From: Sphingomonas aurea
Lineage (GTDB): Bacteria; Pseudomonadota; Alphaproteobacteria; Sphingomonadales; Sphingomonadaceae
Assembly: GCF_030678875.1 (NCBI RefSeq)
Contig: NZ_JAUUDS010000001.1
Location: forward strand, 124,001-188,000
Length of the DNA stretch: 64,000 bases
Direction of reading: 5' to 3'
The notes beneath the pieces were generated by a model that had not been told where the DNA came from, did no database searches, and was given only the letters and a program-made list of their open reading frames with translations. The translations under genes and the position numbers were made by a program. Positions 30,459 through 38,831 of the stretch are shown in pieces; position 1 is the first letter of the stretch, and each line of letters starts with the position of its first letter.

Positions 30459-30836
30459 CTACTTCCCCGTCTTCACGCGCGTATAGGGCACGAAGGGTCG
30501 GAACCGGCACTGCGGCGACGGGATGCTCATCCCCGGTTCGATCGTGCTGAACCGGTCGTTCTCGCACAGCTGTCCGCCATAGATCTGGACGATCAGCGTC
30601 GTCATCGGGCGCAGCGACGGGCAGGTGCCGGTCGGGCCGGTGCGCCAGATCCTGCCGCCATTGCCCTGATAGATGATGGTATCCCGGTCGATCACCGTGC
30701 CGCCCAGATTGGGCGATATGGTGATGCAGCGCTGCGGCGGGCCGGCGACGCGCCCGGCGAAGGGATCGCGCGGTGCTGCCGCGATCGGTGCGGCAACGAT
30801 CAGCGCGGCCAGTGGGATCAGTCGCGCCCGGCTCAT
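30459..30836 (-). CDS. Secreted protein, paralogue of the next gene
   Basis: A 125-residue protein with a cleavable signal peptide (MSRARLIPLAALIVAAPIAAA) and no recognised domain. Its C-terminal half (DTIIYQGNGGRIWRTG...TCPSLRPMTTL...GGQLCENDRF...CRFRPFVPYTR) aligns by eye with the adjacent upstream protein at the I-L/I-Y, I-x-R, Cys and final F-x-P-Y positions. The four Cys of the mature part may form disulphides. The start overlaps the end of the upstream gene by 4 bp, so the two are co-transcribed. Confidence 0.75.
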   Translation of the reverse strand: MSRARLIPLAALIVAAPIAAAPRDPFAGRVAGPPQRCITISPNLGGTVIDRDTIIYQGNGGRIWRTGPTGTCPSLRPMTTLIVQIYGGQLCENDRFSTIEPGMSIPSPQCRFRPFVPYTRVKTGK

Positions 30837-31258
30837 CGTGGTGCCTCATAGGGGGTGAAGTCGTTGAACGCGCAACCGCCGGTGGTGATGCCGCTGGTGC
30901 GGTCGACGGTGCGGATGATGTCGCCGCGGCATGATCGGCCGATCGGATTGGACGTCACGAGGATGTCGCCGCGCCCGATCCCCTCGCAGCCCGGACCCAG
31001 GTCGTTGCGGTAGATGCGCTTGGCGCTGTAGCGGTAGAGGATCGTGCTGCCATAGCCGCTGCTCGGCGGCGACGGGTTCAGCGGCAGGCACGACACCGGC
31101 TTGCCCGGCACCAGCCCGGTCAGCGCCTGATCCAGCGTCTTGCCGTCATTGTAGGACACCTGCTGCCCCGCCGGCACCTTGTCGGCGGGCGCGCCGCCGG
31201 CGGCGCAGCCGGCCGTGAGCGGGAGGAGCATCGCCGTCATCATCCACCGTCGCCGCAT
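30833..31258 (-). CDS. Putative lipoprotein, paralogue of the neighbouring gene
   Basis: A 141-residue predicted outer-membrane or periplasmic lipoprotein: signal peptide with lipobox LTAGC (Cys at about 18). The mature part has conserved-looking blocks CLPLNPSPP, STILYRYSAKRIYRNDLGPGCEG, GDILVTSNPIGRSCRGDIIRT and GGCAFNDFTPY. A good ribosome binding site (AGGAGAGG) precedes the ATG. No known family could be named. It overlaps the downstream paralogue by 4 bp, pointing to tandem duplication and a shared role in the envelope. Confidence 0.75.
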   Translation of the reverse strand: MRRRWMMTAMLLPLTAGCAAGGAPADKVPAGQQVSYNDGKTLDQALTGLVPGKPVSCLPLNPSPPSSGYGSTILYRYSAKRIYRNDLGPGCEGIGRGDILVTSNPIGRSCRGDIIRTVDRTSGITTGGCAFNDFTPYEAPR

Positions 31259-31276
31259 CGCACCTCTCCTGACATC

Positions 31277-32014
31277 CTAACCGCGAAACGCGTCCTTGGC
31301 CGCCCGCAACTCGCCCAGCCGCGCGGCCGAGCCGGCGCGCAGGAACGGGTTGGTCGCGCGCTCCTGCCCGATCGTCGTCGGCAGCGTCGGTTCGCCGCGC
31401 GCGCGCAAGGCATCGACCTCCTCGCGCCGCGCGGCGATGTCGCGATTGTCGGGATCGGTATGCGCGGCGAAGCGCGCGTTGCTCTGCGTATATTCGTGGC
31501 CGCCATAGACCTTGGTCTCGTCGGGCATGGCGGCGAAGCGCTCCATGTTCGCCCACATCTCGGCCGGCGTCCCCTCGAACAGGCGGCCGCAGCCCATCGC
31601 GAACAGCGTGTCGCCGGTGAACAGCAGCGCATCGTCGGCGAAGTGGAGCGCGATATGGCCGGCGGTGTGGCCGGGCACTGCCATCACCTGTCCGGTGTGC
31701 GATCCGATGCGGACCACATCGCCTTCGGACAGGCCGACGTCCATCGGGTCGATCTTCGCCCGTTCAGCCTCGGGCCCCAGGATCGTCGCGCCCGCTGCCT
31801 TCATCGCCGCATTGCCGCCGGTGTGGTCGGGATGCCAGTGGGTGGTCCAGACCTGCGCGATCGTCCAGCCGCGCGCGTCGGCCGCGGCCTGCACCGGCCC
31901 GGCCTCACCCGGATCGACCACCACCGCTTCCTGCGTATGCGGATCATAGACCAGCCAGGCGTAATTGTCCGCCAGCACCGGCACCGCGACGACCTGGAGC
32001 GGCGGGGCGGCCAT
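31277..32014 (-). CDS. gloB: Hydroxyacylglutathione hydrolase (glyoxalase II)
   Basis: A 245-residue metallo-beta-lactamase-fold enzyme that hydrolyses S-D-lactoylglutathione to D-lactate and glutathione. The metal motif THWHPDHTGGN is near residue 60, PGHTAGHIALHF near 115, GDTLFAMGCGRLFEG near 136, and GHEYTQSNARFA near 175; the C-terminal HAGH_C domain is present. The frame is open 55 codons further upstream, but that overlaps gloA; ATG at 32014 overlaps the gloA stop by 1 bp. Works directly after GloA in methylglyoxal removal. Confidence 0.93.
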   Translation of the reverse strand: MAAPPLQVVAVPVLADNYAWLVYDPHTQEAVVVDPGEAGPVQAAADARGWTIAQVWTTHWHPDHTGGNAAMKAAGATILGPEAERAKIDPMDVGLSEGDVVRIGSHTGQVMAVPGHTAGHIALHFADDALLFTGDTLFAMGCGRLFEGTPAEMWANMERFAAMPDETKVYGGHEYTQSNARFAAHTDPDNRDIAARREEVDALRARGEPTLPTTIGQERATNPFLRAGSAARLGELRAAKDAFRG

Positions 32015-32466
32015 CACCAACTGCCCGTGTTCGGCATCGATGCCCAGGGTTCGGCCGGGTCGAGCACGCCGTCCTGCAACAGCTCGATCGAGATGCCGTC
32101 CGGCGTCTTTACGAAGGCCATATGCCCGTCGCGCGGAGGGCGATGGATCGTGTAGCCGTGATCCATCAGCCGCTGGCACGTCGCGTAGATATCGTCGACC
32201 CGGTAGGCGAGGTGGCCGAAATTGCGGCCGCCGGTGTAGGTTTCCGGCGCGCTGCCGTCCTCGGCCGGCCAGTTGTAGGTCAGCTCGACCTCGGCATCCG
32301 CCCGCTCGCCCGGCCCCTTCATCTCGGCCGGCGTGGCGAGGAAGATCAGGGTGAAGCGGCCCTGCTCATTCTCCATCCGGCGGACTTCCTTCAGGCCCAG
32401 ATGCTCGAAAAAGGCGATCGTCGCTTCGGGATCGGCGACGCGGATCATGGTGTGGAGATACTTCAT
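32014..32466 (-). CDS. gloA: Lactoylglutathione lyase (glyoxalase I)
   Basis: A 150-residue vicinal-oxygen-chelate enzyme that converts the methylglyoxal-glutathione hemithioacetal to S-lactoylglutathione. [20 protein letters not shown] starts with the first metal His (H5); ELTYNW carries a Glu, [19 protein letters not shown] the second His, and DGISIELLQ the final Glu. This is the complete metal set of the short, single-domain type. It overlaps the upstream hydrolase by 4 bp and gloB by 1 bp, forming a three-gene operon. Confidence 0.93.
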   Translation of the reverse strand: MKYLHTMIRVADPEATIAFFEHLGLKEVRRMENEQGRFTLIFLATPAEMKGPGERADAEVELTYNWPAEDGSAPETYTGGRNFGHLAYRVDDIYATCQRLMDHGYTIHRPPRDGHMAFVKTPDGISIELLQDGVLDPAEPWASMPNTGSW

Positions 32467-33230
32467 GCCTGCTCAACGTCCGGCGCGGCGGCGGTTTCCC
32501 CGCCAGTGACTGTGATCGCGGCGAGTACGTCGTGAACCGCGCGGATCAGCAGCGAAATGTCCTGCAACCGCGACAGCCGGTGGTCGCCATCCTTGACCAG
32601 CCAGGTCTGCACGTCCGTCGACCGCATCAGTCCAGCCAGGTGCACGGTACGCTCCCACGGCACATCCCGGTCGGCCTGTCCCTGCAGGAAGCGCACGGGT
32701 CCGTCGAAGGCGATCTGGCCGAACATGATGCGTCGCGCCTCGCCGGACGACCAGAAGGCGCGGGTGTAGAGGGTAGGTGCCGGGCCGTAAGGGTTCGGCT
32801 TCTCCAGCCGTCCCTGCTGCAGCATCGTCATCTTCTCGTCGGTGGTGAAGCCCCAGTCGGTAAAGTCGGGCGCCGGCGCGATGCCGACCAGCCCGACGAT
32901 GCGTCCCGGCCGCGCCTTTGCCGCCAGCAGCATCAGCCAGCCACCCATCGACGATCCGACCAGCACCACCGGCCCGGTCACCGCCTCGTCGATCATCGCC
33001 AGTACGTCGTCGAGCCAGCCGGCCAGCGTCTGATCCTCGAACGCGCCCTCGCTCTGCCCGCAGCCGGCATAGTCGAAGCGCAGATACGCCCGCCCCGCCG
33101 CCCGCGCCCACTCGTCGAGCGCCAGCGCCTTGCTGCCCGCCATGTCGGACGCATAGCCGGGCAGGAACATGATCGTCGGCCCGGTGCCGGCGACGTGGTG
33201 AAAGGCAAGGCGGTGGCGGATCTCGGGCAT
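32463..33230 (-). CDS. Alpha/beta hydrolase, ABHD10-like
   Basis: A 255-residue cytoplasmic serine hydrolase. The nucleophile Ser is in [13 protein letters not shown] near residue 93, an Asp in QGQADRDVP near 195, and His in KDGDHRLSR near 225. [21 protein letters not shown] and [13 protein letters not shown] are typical of the group that includes ABHD10 and related thioesterases. It is the first gene of the operon with gloA and gloB, so a role linked to glutathione thioester or acyl-thiol clearance is possible but unproven. Confidence 0.85.
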   Translation of the reverse strand: MPEIRHRLAFHHVAGTGPTIMFLPGYASDMAGSKALALDEWARAAGRAYLRFDYAGCGQSEGAFEDQTLAGWLDDVLAMIDEAVTGPVVLVGSSMGGWLMLLAAKARPGRIVGLVGIAPAPDFTDWGFTTDEKMTMLQQGRLEKPNPYGPAPTLYTRAFWSSGEARRIMFGQIAFDGPVRFLQGQADRDVPWERTVHLAGLMRSTDVQTWLVKDGDHRLSRLQDISLLIRAVHDVLAAITVTGGETAAAPDVEQA

Positions 33231-33284
33231 GCGGTCCGTCCTAGCGGAGCGGGGGCGGGGTGCAAATGTAGGGAAACCGGCTCC

Positions 33285-33372
33285 GTCTGTGCTCCCGCGA
33301 AGGCGGGAGCCCCTTTCTTCTTCTGTGCGGTCAGGACGAAGGCACTGGATCCCCGCCTGCGCGGGGAAACGG
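33285..33372. repeat. Palindromic intergenic repeat, family B
   Basis: Contains the hairpin GCTCCCGCGAAGGCGGGAGC and the shared segment CTGGATCCCCGCCTGCGCGG. It fills the gap between the hydrolase operon and the end of rsmI. Confidence 0.6.
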
Positions 33373-33380
33373 CGCGGCGG

Positions 33381-34226
33381 CTATGCCCCCTTCAGCACCA
33401 AGGCCCGCGCATAGAGCGCCTTGCGATCCAGCCCCAGCCGCTTCGCCACCTCGCCGGCGGCCTTGGCGGCGGGCAGGCGGGTCAGCGCCTCCGCCAGTGC
33501 GGCGTCGCCGTCCTCGGCGCTGGCGGGCGGCGCCTCGCCGGGTGGGGCGACGACAACGACGATCTCGCCACGCGGCGGTGCCTCGGCATAGCGAGCCGCC
33601 AGCGTGGAGAGGGTGCCGGTTACCGCCTCCTCGAACTTCTTGGTGATCTCGCGCGTCACCGCCGCCTCGCGATCGCCGAGCCCGGTGGCGAGCGCGGCGA
33701 GGCACGCTGCCAGCCGCGGTCCCGATTCGTAGAGGACCAGCGTCGCCCGCACCGCGGCGACCTCTGCGATCGCGTCGGCGCGCGCCTTCTCCTTGGGCGG
33801 CAGGAAGCCGAGGAACAGGAAGCGGTCGGTCGGCAGCCCGGCGAGCGTCAGGGCCGCCACCGCCGCGCACGGACCGGGAATCGTCACCACCGCGTGCCCC
33901 GCCGCTCGCGCATCGCGGACCAGCTTGTAACCGGGATCGGAGATCAGCGGCGTGCCCGCGTCCGACACCAGCGCCACCGCCTCTGCGCCCATGCGGGCGA
34001 TCAGGCCGGGGCGCACGCCCTCGGCATTATGGTCGTGATAGGGGATCATCGGCCGCTTGACGCCGACATGGCGCAGCAGGCCCGCAGTGACCCGGCTGTC
34101 CTCGACCGCGACGATGTCGGCCCGCGCCAAAATGTCGGCGGCGCGCGGTGATAGATCGCCGAGATTGCCGATCGGCGTCGCGACGATGTAGAGACCGGGA
34201 TCAAGAGGAAGCATGGGGATCGTCAT
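33381..34226 (-). CDS. rsmI: 16S rRNA (cytidine(1402)-2'-O)-methyltransferase
   Basis: A 281-residue tetrapyrrole-methylase-fold enzyme that methylates C1402 of 16S rRNA. LYIVATPIGNLGDLSPRA near residue 13, VEDSRVTAGLL, VSDAGTPLISDPGYKLV near residue 92 and LPPKEKARADAI are signature blocks. The ATG at 34226 or the one at 34214 may be used; homologues often start just before PLxPGLYIVATP. The minus-strand ATG at 34226 overlaps a plus-strand ATG (CATG) of the divergent lipoprotein gene. Reading the frame further upstream runs through a mobile repeat and is not coding. Confidence 0.93.
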   Translation of the reverse strand: MTIPMLPLDPGLYIVATPIGNLGDLSPRAADILARADIVAVEDSRVTAGLLRHVGVKRPMIPYHDHNAEGVRPGLIARMGAEAVALVSDAGTPLISDPGYKLVRDARAAGHAVVTIPGPCAAVAALTLAGLPTDRFLFLGFLPPKEKARADAIAEVAAVRATLVLYESGPRLAACLAALATGLGDREAAVTREITKKFEEAVTGTLSTLAARYAEAPPRGEIVVVVAPPGEAPPASAEDGDAALAEALTRLPAAKAAGEVAKRLGLDRKALYARALVLKGA

Positions 34227-35589
34227 GGCAGAGGCCGCCGCACTGTTGCAACGCCGCCGGCTAAGAGCCTGTTTGGAAACGTGCGGAGGCACGTTTCGCG
34301 GTGCCGGCCCGCTCCCCCACCCGACCTCCCACACGGTATCCTCGATGGGAGGTCGGGTGGGGGAGCGGGCCGGCACCGCCTCGAAACTCGCTCTTCCGCG
34401 AGTTTCTAAACAAAGTCTAAGCCGTTGGATCGTCATCGCCGCCGCCGGATTGCTGGCCGCGTGCCAGACCATCGTGCCACGCGGGGCGGAGCCGGCGCCC
34501 GCGCGCCCGGCCGCCCGTCCGGCGCCGACCACGGCGCCGCAGGTCGAAGCGGGCCTGCCCCGCGATGCCGATCGCAGCCGCGTCGCGCTGCTCGTGCCGC
34601 TGAGCGGCGGTAACGCGGGCGTCGGCCAGTCGATCGCCAACGCAACGATGCTGGCGCTGCTCGACACCCAGACCCGGTCGGTGCGGATCACCAACTACGA
34701 CACCGCCGCGGTCGCCGCCGGCGGCGCGGCGGGGGCGGCGCGTCGCGCCATCGCGGAGGGCGCGCAGCTGATCCTGGGGCCGCTCCTCGCCGAAGACGTG
34801 CGCGCGGTCGCGCCGATCGCCAAGGCGGCGGGGGTGCCGGTCATCAGCTTCTCCAACGACACCGGCGTCGCCGGCGGCGGCACCTATCTGATGGGCTATG
34901 TGCCGTCGCAGTCGATCGAGCGGGTGGTCGACTATGCGCGCAGCCGCGGCGTCGACACCTTTGCCGGACTGGTGCCGAACGGCCTGTACGGCGAGCGCGC
35001 CTCCACGGCCTTCCTCCGTGCGGTCGAAGGGGCGGGGGGGCAGGTCGTCTCGCTCCAGACCTATGGCCGCACCACCGGCGCGGTGAGCGCGGCGGCGCAG
35101 CGGCTGATCGCCAAGGCCCCCTATGGCGCGGTGCTGGTCGCTGACGGCGGCGCGATCGCGGCGACCGCGGCCGGCGTGGTCAAGCGCGGCACTGGCGCCG
35201 GCACGCACCTGCTCGGCACCGAGTTGTGGAACTCGGAAAACGGCATCGCCGCGCGGCCGGCGCTGGCCGGGGCGTGGTTCGCCAGCGTGTCGAACACGCT
35301 CTATCGCCAGTACGTAACCAAGTACCGGGCGCGGTTCGGCGCGGCGCCCTATCGCCTGTCGAGCCTGGGCTATGATTCGGTGCTGCTGACGGTGCGGATC
35401 GCGCGCGACTGGAAGCCGGGATCGCCCTTCCCCGAGGCGCGGCTGCGCGACGCCGATGGCTTTGCGGGCCTGGACGGTGCGTTCCGCTTTAACCGCGACG
35501 GCGTGGCCGAGCGGGCGCTGGAGGTGCAGGAGATCCGCGGCGGCGCGACGGTGACGGTGTCGCCGGCACCGACGGGATTCGGCAAATAG
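34225..35589 (+). CDS. LppC-like penicillin-binding protein activator, N-terminus disrupted by an in-frame repeat
   Basis: Member of the LppC/LpoA family with a periplasmic-binding-protein fold (type 1); in other bacteria LpoA activates PBP1A. Recognisable parts: lipobox LLAACQ, then RSRVALLVPLSGGNAGVGQSIANA, ILGPLLAEDVRAVAPIAKAAGVPVISFSND, GYVPSQSIERVVDYA and LGTELWN. The oddity is at the start: between MAEAAALLQRRR and LSRWIVIAAAGLLAAC lie 52 codons derived from a palindromic element. Removing them gives a normal lipoprotein signal. As it stands, the start could be 34225 (or 34213) with an overlong n-region, or an ATG/GTG inside the element at 34345 or 34357. The mature protein seems intact. 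It converges with hemW, 2 bp apart. Confidence 0.8.
   Translation: MAEAAALLQRRRLRACLETCGGTFRGAGPLPHPTSHTVSSMGGRVGERAGTASKLALPRVSKQSLSRWIVIAAAGLLAACQTIVPRGAEPAPARPAARPAPTTAPQVEAGLPRDADRSRVALLVPLSGGNAGVGQSIANATMLALLDTQTRSVRITNYDTAAVAAGGAAGAARRAIAEGAQLILGPLLAEDVRAVAPIAKAAGVPVISFSNDTGVAGGGTYLMGYVPSQSIERVVDYARSRGVDTFAGLVPNGLYGERASTAFLRAVEGAGGQVVSLQTYGRTTGAVSAAAQRLIAKAPYGAVLVADGGAIAATAAGVVKRGTGAGTHLLGTELWNSENGIAARPALAGAWFASVSNTLYRQYVTKYRARFGAAPYRLSSLGYDSVLLTVRIARDWKPGSPFPEARLRDADGFAGLDGAFRFNRDGVAERALEVQEIRGGATVTVSPAPTGFGK
34265..34417. mobile_element. MITE-like palindromic element inserted in the lppC signal sequence
   Basis: Flanked by TAA (or CTAAG) repeats at 34261-34265 and 34417-34421. Ends GAGCCTGTTTGGAAAC and, inverted, GACTTTGTTTAGAAAC match at 12 of 16 positions. 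The core is a perfect 32-bp inverted repeat (34300-34331 with 34346-34377) around a 14-nt loop, and each side has its own small stem (34277-34296 and 34383-34406). It has no coding capacity of its own and no transposase. The unit plus one duplication is 156 bp, a multiple of three, with no stop in the lppC frame. A TAA-type duplication and GA...TC ends resemble some IS5-family elements. Confidence 0.85.
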
Positions 35590-35591
35590 GG

Positions 35592-36776
35592 TCAGGCGTC
35601 GGCGACGACCTCGGTCAGGATCGCATCGAGCAGCAGCGCGCCGGCCTCGGTCACTTTCAGCCGTTCGCCGTCCAGGGCGACCAGTCCCTGTGCGGCGAGC
35701 CGTTCGACGGCAGCGAGGTCGACGGGAGCGGTGCCGCCGGCAAGTGCGGCGACCCGCGGCAGCCACACGCCTTCGCCAAGTCGCAGCCCCATCACCAGCG
35801 CCTCGGTCGCGCGGGCATGGGGGGCAAGCGGCTCCTCGACCTGCGCGCCGTGGCCGTTGCGGGCCATCGCCGCCATCCAGTTCTCCGGCTTTTTGTGCCG
35901 TACCGTCGCCAGGCCGCCGCGCCGGCCATGCGCGCCCGGTCCGATCCCGGCATAGTCGCCGTAGCGCCAATAGGTCAGGTTGTGGCGGCTCTCCGCCCCC
36001 GGCGCGGCGTGGTTCGACGTCTCGTAGGCGGGGCGCCGCGCCGCCGCGGTCATTGCGCGGGTCGCCTCGAACAGGTCGGCCGCCGCATCGCCATCGGGTA
36101 TCACCAGCCGCCCCGCCGCCGCCTCCGTCGCGAAGCGCGTGCCGGGCTCGATCGTCAACTGATAGACCGACAAGTGCTCCGTGCCCAACCGCAACCCCGC
36201 CGCCAGTTCCGCCTCCCACGCCGCCAGCGTCTGGTCGGGGCGGGCGTAGATCAGGTCGATGCTGACCCGGCTGAAATTGTCCTGCGCCGTGCCGACCGCG
36301 GCCAGCCCTTCACGCGCGTCGTGCGCCCGCCCGAGGAAGCGTAGCGCTTCGTCGTCGAGCGACTGAAGCCCCAGCGACGCCCGGTTCACCCCCGCCCGCG
36401 CCAGATCGGCGAAGCGCGCTGCCTCCACCGACGACGGGTTCGCCTCCAGCGTGATCTCGACATCGTCGGCGATCGCCCAGGCGTCGGCAGCGGCGTCGAG
36501 CACCGCCGCGACCGTTGCTGGCGGCATCAGCGACGGCGTGCCGCCACCGAAGAAGATCGACCCCAGCCGCCGCCCCGGCAGCAGCGCCGCCTCGTATCGC
36601 AGGTCGGCGATCAGCGCCGCGCGCCACGCCTCCTGGTCGACCGCCTCGCGGACATGGCTGTTGAAATCGCAATAGGGACATTTGGACACGCAGAACGGCC
36701 AGTGGACATAGAGCGCCAGATCGTCCTGCTTTACGGACGCGGTGTTAACCACCCCGATTTCAACGTCTTTCATCAT
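35592..36776 (-). CDS. hemW: Radical SAM heme chaperone HemW
   Basis: A 394-residue radical-SAM protein, once called oxygen-independent coproporphyrinogen oxidase, now known as a heme chaperone. The [4Fe-4S] motif CVSKCPYCDF near residue 29 lacks the extra cysteine context of HemN; FFGGGTPSLMPP near 75, SLGLQSLDDEALRFLGRAHD near 135 and the C-terminal HemN_C winged region (EALVMGLRLGEGV) are present. Two ATGs in a row start the gene. It lies divergent from the CAP-protein gene and converges with lppC. Confidence 0.93.
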   Translation of the reverse strand: MMKDVEIGVVNTASVKQDDLALYVHWPFCVSKCPYCDFNSHVREAVDQEAWRAALIADLRYEAALLPGRRLGSIFFGGGTPSLMPPATVAAVLDAAADAWAIADDVEITLEANPSSVEAARFADLARAGVNRASLGLQSLDDEALRFLGRAHDAREGLAAVGTAQDNFSRVSIDLIYARPDQTLAAWEAELAAGLRLGTEHLSVYQLTIEPGTRFATEAAAGRLVIPDGDAAADLFEATRAMTAAARRPAYETSNHAAPGAESRHNLTYWRYGDYAGIGPGAHGRRGGLATVRHKKPENWMAAMARNGHGAQVEEPLAPHARATEALVMGLRLGEGVWLPRVAALAGGTAPVDLAAVERLAAQGLVALDGERLKVTEAGALLLDAILTEVVADA

Positions 36777-36796
36777 GATCCGCTATCCGTGCCGGC

Positions 36797-37369
36797 ATGT
36801 CCCGGACAAGAGTTCCCTGCTTTCTGGCCTCGACGGCACTGGCGGCGGCGGCAGGGGCCGCGCCCCAGTCGAGCGTCGTGACGCGGGTCGAGCCGTGGAT
36901 CGATCCGACCCCGCAGCCGCGCGGCGAGGCGGTCCTGCGCCGGACCATGCTGGTCACCCATGCCACCGCTCGCGCGCTGGTCGGCGTGCCGCCGCTGCTG
37001 TGGAGCGAAGAACTCGCCGCGTCCGCCCGCGAGCATGCCGAGGCGCTGGCGCAGAGCGGGCGCTTCGACCATCTCGGGCGGACCGCGGCGCGCACCGGCG
37101 TCGGCGAGAATCTGTGGGCCGGCAGCCATGACGCCTATACCTATACCGAAATGGTGGACGCCTGGCTGTCCGAAGCGCGCGACTATATCAACGCGCCGAC
37201 CCCGCGGTTCAGCCGGACCGGCGCGTGGAAGGATGTCGGCCATTACTCGCAGATGATCTGGCGCCACACCACCCATGTCGGCTGCGCCATGGTGGCCGGC
37301 TCACGCGACGACGTGCTGGTCTGCCGCTACGCCCCGGCGGGCAATGTGATGGGGCAGGCGGCGTTCTAA
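36797..37369 (+). CDS. Secreted CAP/SCP-domain protein
   Basis: A 190-residue protein with an N-terminal signal peptide (about 1-22) and a CAP (SCP/PR-1) domain. The CAP1 signature HYSQMIWRHTTHVGCAMV is near residue 150, and HAEALAQSGRFDHLGRTAARTGVGENLW holds the first conserved His/Glu set; a CRYAPAGN end completes the domain. Role in bacteria is not established; it would act in the periplasm or outside the cell. A -10-like CTATCC is 8 nt before the ATG, and there is no clear ribosome binding site. It sits between hemW and rdgB on the opposite strand. Confidence 0.87.
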   Translation: MSRTRVPCFLASTALAAAAGAAPQSSVVTRVEPWIDPTPQPRGEAVLRRTMLVTHATARALVGVPPLLWSEELAASAREHAEALAQSGRFDHLGRTAARTGVGENLWAGSHDAYTYTEMVDAWLSEARDYINAPTPRFSRTGAWKDVGHYSQMIWRHTTHVGCAMVAGSRDDVLVCRYAPAGNVMGQAAF

Positions 37370-37381
37370 AAAAGTGACCGG

Positions 37382-37404
37382 CCTGCCGGGACCAGCCCGG
37401 CAGG
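37382..37404 (-). terminator. Hairpin between CAP gene and rdgB
   Basis: Stem CCTGCCGGG / CCCGGCAGG with a 5-nt loop. On the minus strand it is followed, after 8 nt, by ACTTTTTT, so it most likely ends the rph-rdgB transcript; it could also stop the CAP transcript. Confidence 0.55.
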
Positions 37405-37417
37405 ACGTGGAGCCGTT

Positions 37418-38047
37418 TCAGAACACCGCCGCGACCATCTGCCGGAACGCGTCGGCGCGGTGGCTGACGCCGTTCTTCGCGTCGTCGTCCATCTCGCCGA
37501 AGGTCTGCGCGTGCCCGTCCGGCTGGAACATCGGGTCATAGCCATGGCCCTTGGTGCCGCGTCGCGGGGTGACCAGCGTTCCGTCGACCCGCCCCTCGAA
37601 CCACTCGACATGGCCGTCGGGCCAGGCGAGTGCGAGGGCGCAGACGAAATGCGCGGTGCGCGCCGGGTTCGGATCGCTCTCCGCCACCTTCGCCTCGATC
37701 AGGTCCATGGCGCGGGCGAAATCCTTGTCCTCGCCCGCCCAGCGTGCCGAGAAGATGCCCGGATCGCCGCCCAGCGCATCGACGCACAGCCCGCTGTCGT
37801 CGGCGAGCGCCGGCAGGCCCGACAGGTCGGCCGCCGCCCGCGCCTTCAGCTCGGCGTTCATGACGAAGGTCGTGCCCGTCTCCTCCGGCTCGGGCAGGTC
37901 GAGGGCGGCAGCCGACACCACGTCCAGCCCGCGTCCGTCGAGCAGCGCCGCGATCTCGCGCACCTTGCCGGGATTGTGGCTGGCGATCACCAGCCGCCCC
38001 GGCTGGAGCTTGCGGATCGCCTGCGGCTCCTTGCCCTCTCCGCTCAT
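37418..38047 (-). CDS. rdgB: XTP/dITP diphosphatase (RdgB/HAM1)
   Basis: A 209-residue pyrophosphatase that removes non-canonical purine nucleotides (dITP, XTP) from the pool. [18 protein letters not shown] near residue 19, [26 protein letters not shown] near 80 and [13 protein letters not shown] near 163 are HAM1 signatures. The start overlaps the rph stop by 4 bp, so they are translationally coupled. A hairpin follows the stop. Confidence 0.95.
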   Translation of the reverse strand: MSGEGKEPQAIRKLQPGRLVIASHNPGKVREIAALLDGRGLDVVSAAALDLPEPEETGTTFVMNAELKARAAADLSGLPALADDSGLCVDALGGDPGIFSARWAGEDKDFARAMDLIEAKVAESDPNPARTAHFVCALALAWPDGHVEWFEGRVDGTLVTPRRGTKGHGYDPMFQPDGHAQTFGEMDDDAKNGVSHRADAFRQMVAAVF

Positions 38048-38757
38048 TTCACCGCCTCTCCCTGTGCGCGGAAGATGTCCGCACAGCCCATCCGCGCCAG
38101 CCGCAGCAGCCGCAGCAGCGCTTCCTCGTCATAGGTAGCGTGTTCGGCAGTCGCCTGCGCCTCGGCGATATGACCGTTTTCGAGCAGCACGAAATTGCCG
38201 TCCGCGTCCGCCGCCGAATCCTCGTCATAGTCCAGGTCGAGGACGGGCGTGCCCTGATAGATGCCGCAGCTGACCGCCGCGACCTTCTGCCGGATCGGGT
38301 CCACGGTCAGCTTGCCCGACGCCATCAGCCCGTCGACCGCCAGGCGCAGCGCGACCCATGCACCGGAGATCGACGCGGTGCGCGTGCCGCCGTCCGCCTG
38401 GATCACGTCGCAGTCGAGCACGATCTGCCGCTCGCCCAGTGCCTTCAGGTCGACGACGGCGCGCAGGGAGCGGCCGATCAGCCGCTGGATCTCCTGCGTG
38501 CGGCCCGACTGCTTGCCCTTGGCCGCCTCGCGATTGCCGCGGGTATGGGTGGCGCGGGGGAGCATGCCGTACTCGGCCGTCACCCAGCCCTCGCCCTTGC
38601 CGCGCAGGAACGGCGGCACCCGCTCCTCGACCGAGGCGGTGACGAGCACCCTGGTGTCGCCGAAGCCGATCAGCACCGATCCTTCCGCGTGGCGGGTGAA
38701 ACGGGGCTCGATGCTGATGGCGCGCATCTGGTCTGGCGCGCGGCCGCTGGGGCGCAT
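38044..38757 (-). CDS. rph: Ribonuclease PH
   Basis: A 237-residue phosphorolytic 3'-5' exoribonuclease that trims tRNA 3' ends. [67 protein letters not shown] and [18 protein letters not shown] are all diagnostic. Length is normal. It is divergent from hrcA with 74 bp between starts, the usual alphaproteobacterial order rph/hrcA/grpE. Confidence 0.96.
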   Translation of the reverse strand: MRPSGRAPDQMRAISIEPRFTRHAEGSVLIGFGDTRVLVTASVEERVPPFLRGKGEGWVTAEYGMLPRATHTRGNREAAKGKQSGRTQEIQRLIGRSLRAVVDLKALGERQIVLDCDVIQADGGTRTASISGAWVALRLAVDGLMASGKLTVDPIRQKVAAVSCGIYQGTPVLDLDYDEDSAADADGNFVLLENGHIAEAQATAEHATYDEEALLRLLRLARMGCADIFRAQGEAVK

Positions 38758-38831
38758 GGTAATTCCTTCGTCAAAAATCGAAGCGCGTGCCTAGCCTTCC
38801 GTTCGTAGCCGCGCCAGCCTACATCGCGCGC

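Noticed and set aside
34265..34417. Rho-independent terminator of rsmI or lppC
   Set aside because: The hairpin is large and strong, but it lies inside an open reading frame at divergent gene starts, lacks a T run and carries a target duplication, so an inserted element explains it better.
34227..34694. Upstream extension of the rsmI frame through the repeat
   Set aside because: It reads the palindromic element and the lppC start in antisense; the conserved RsmI N-terminus begins by 34226.
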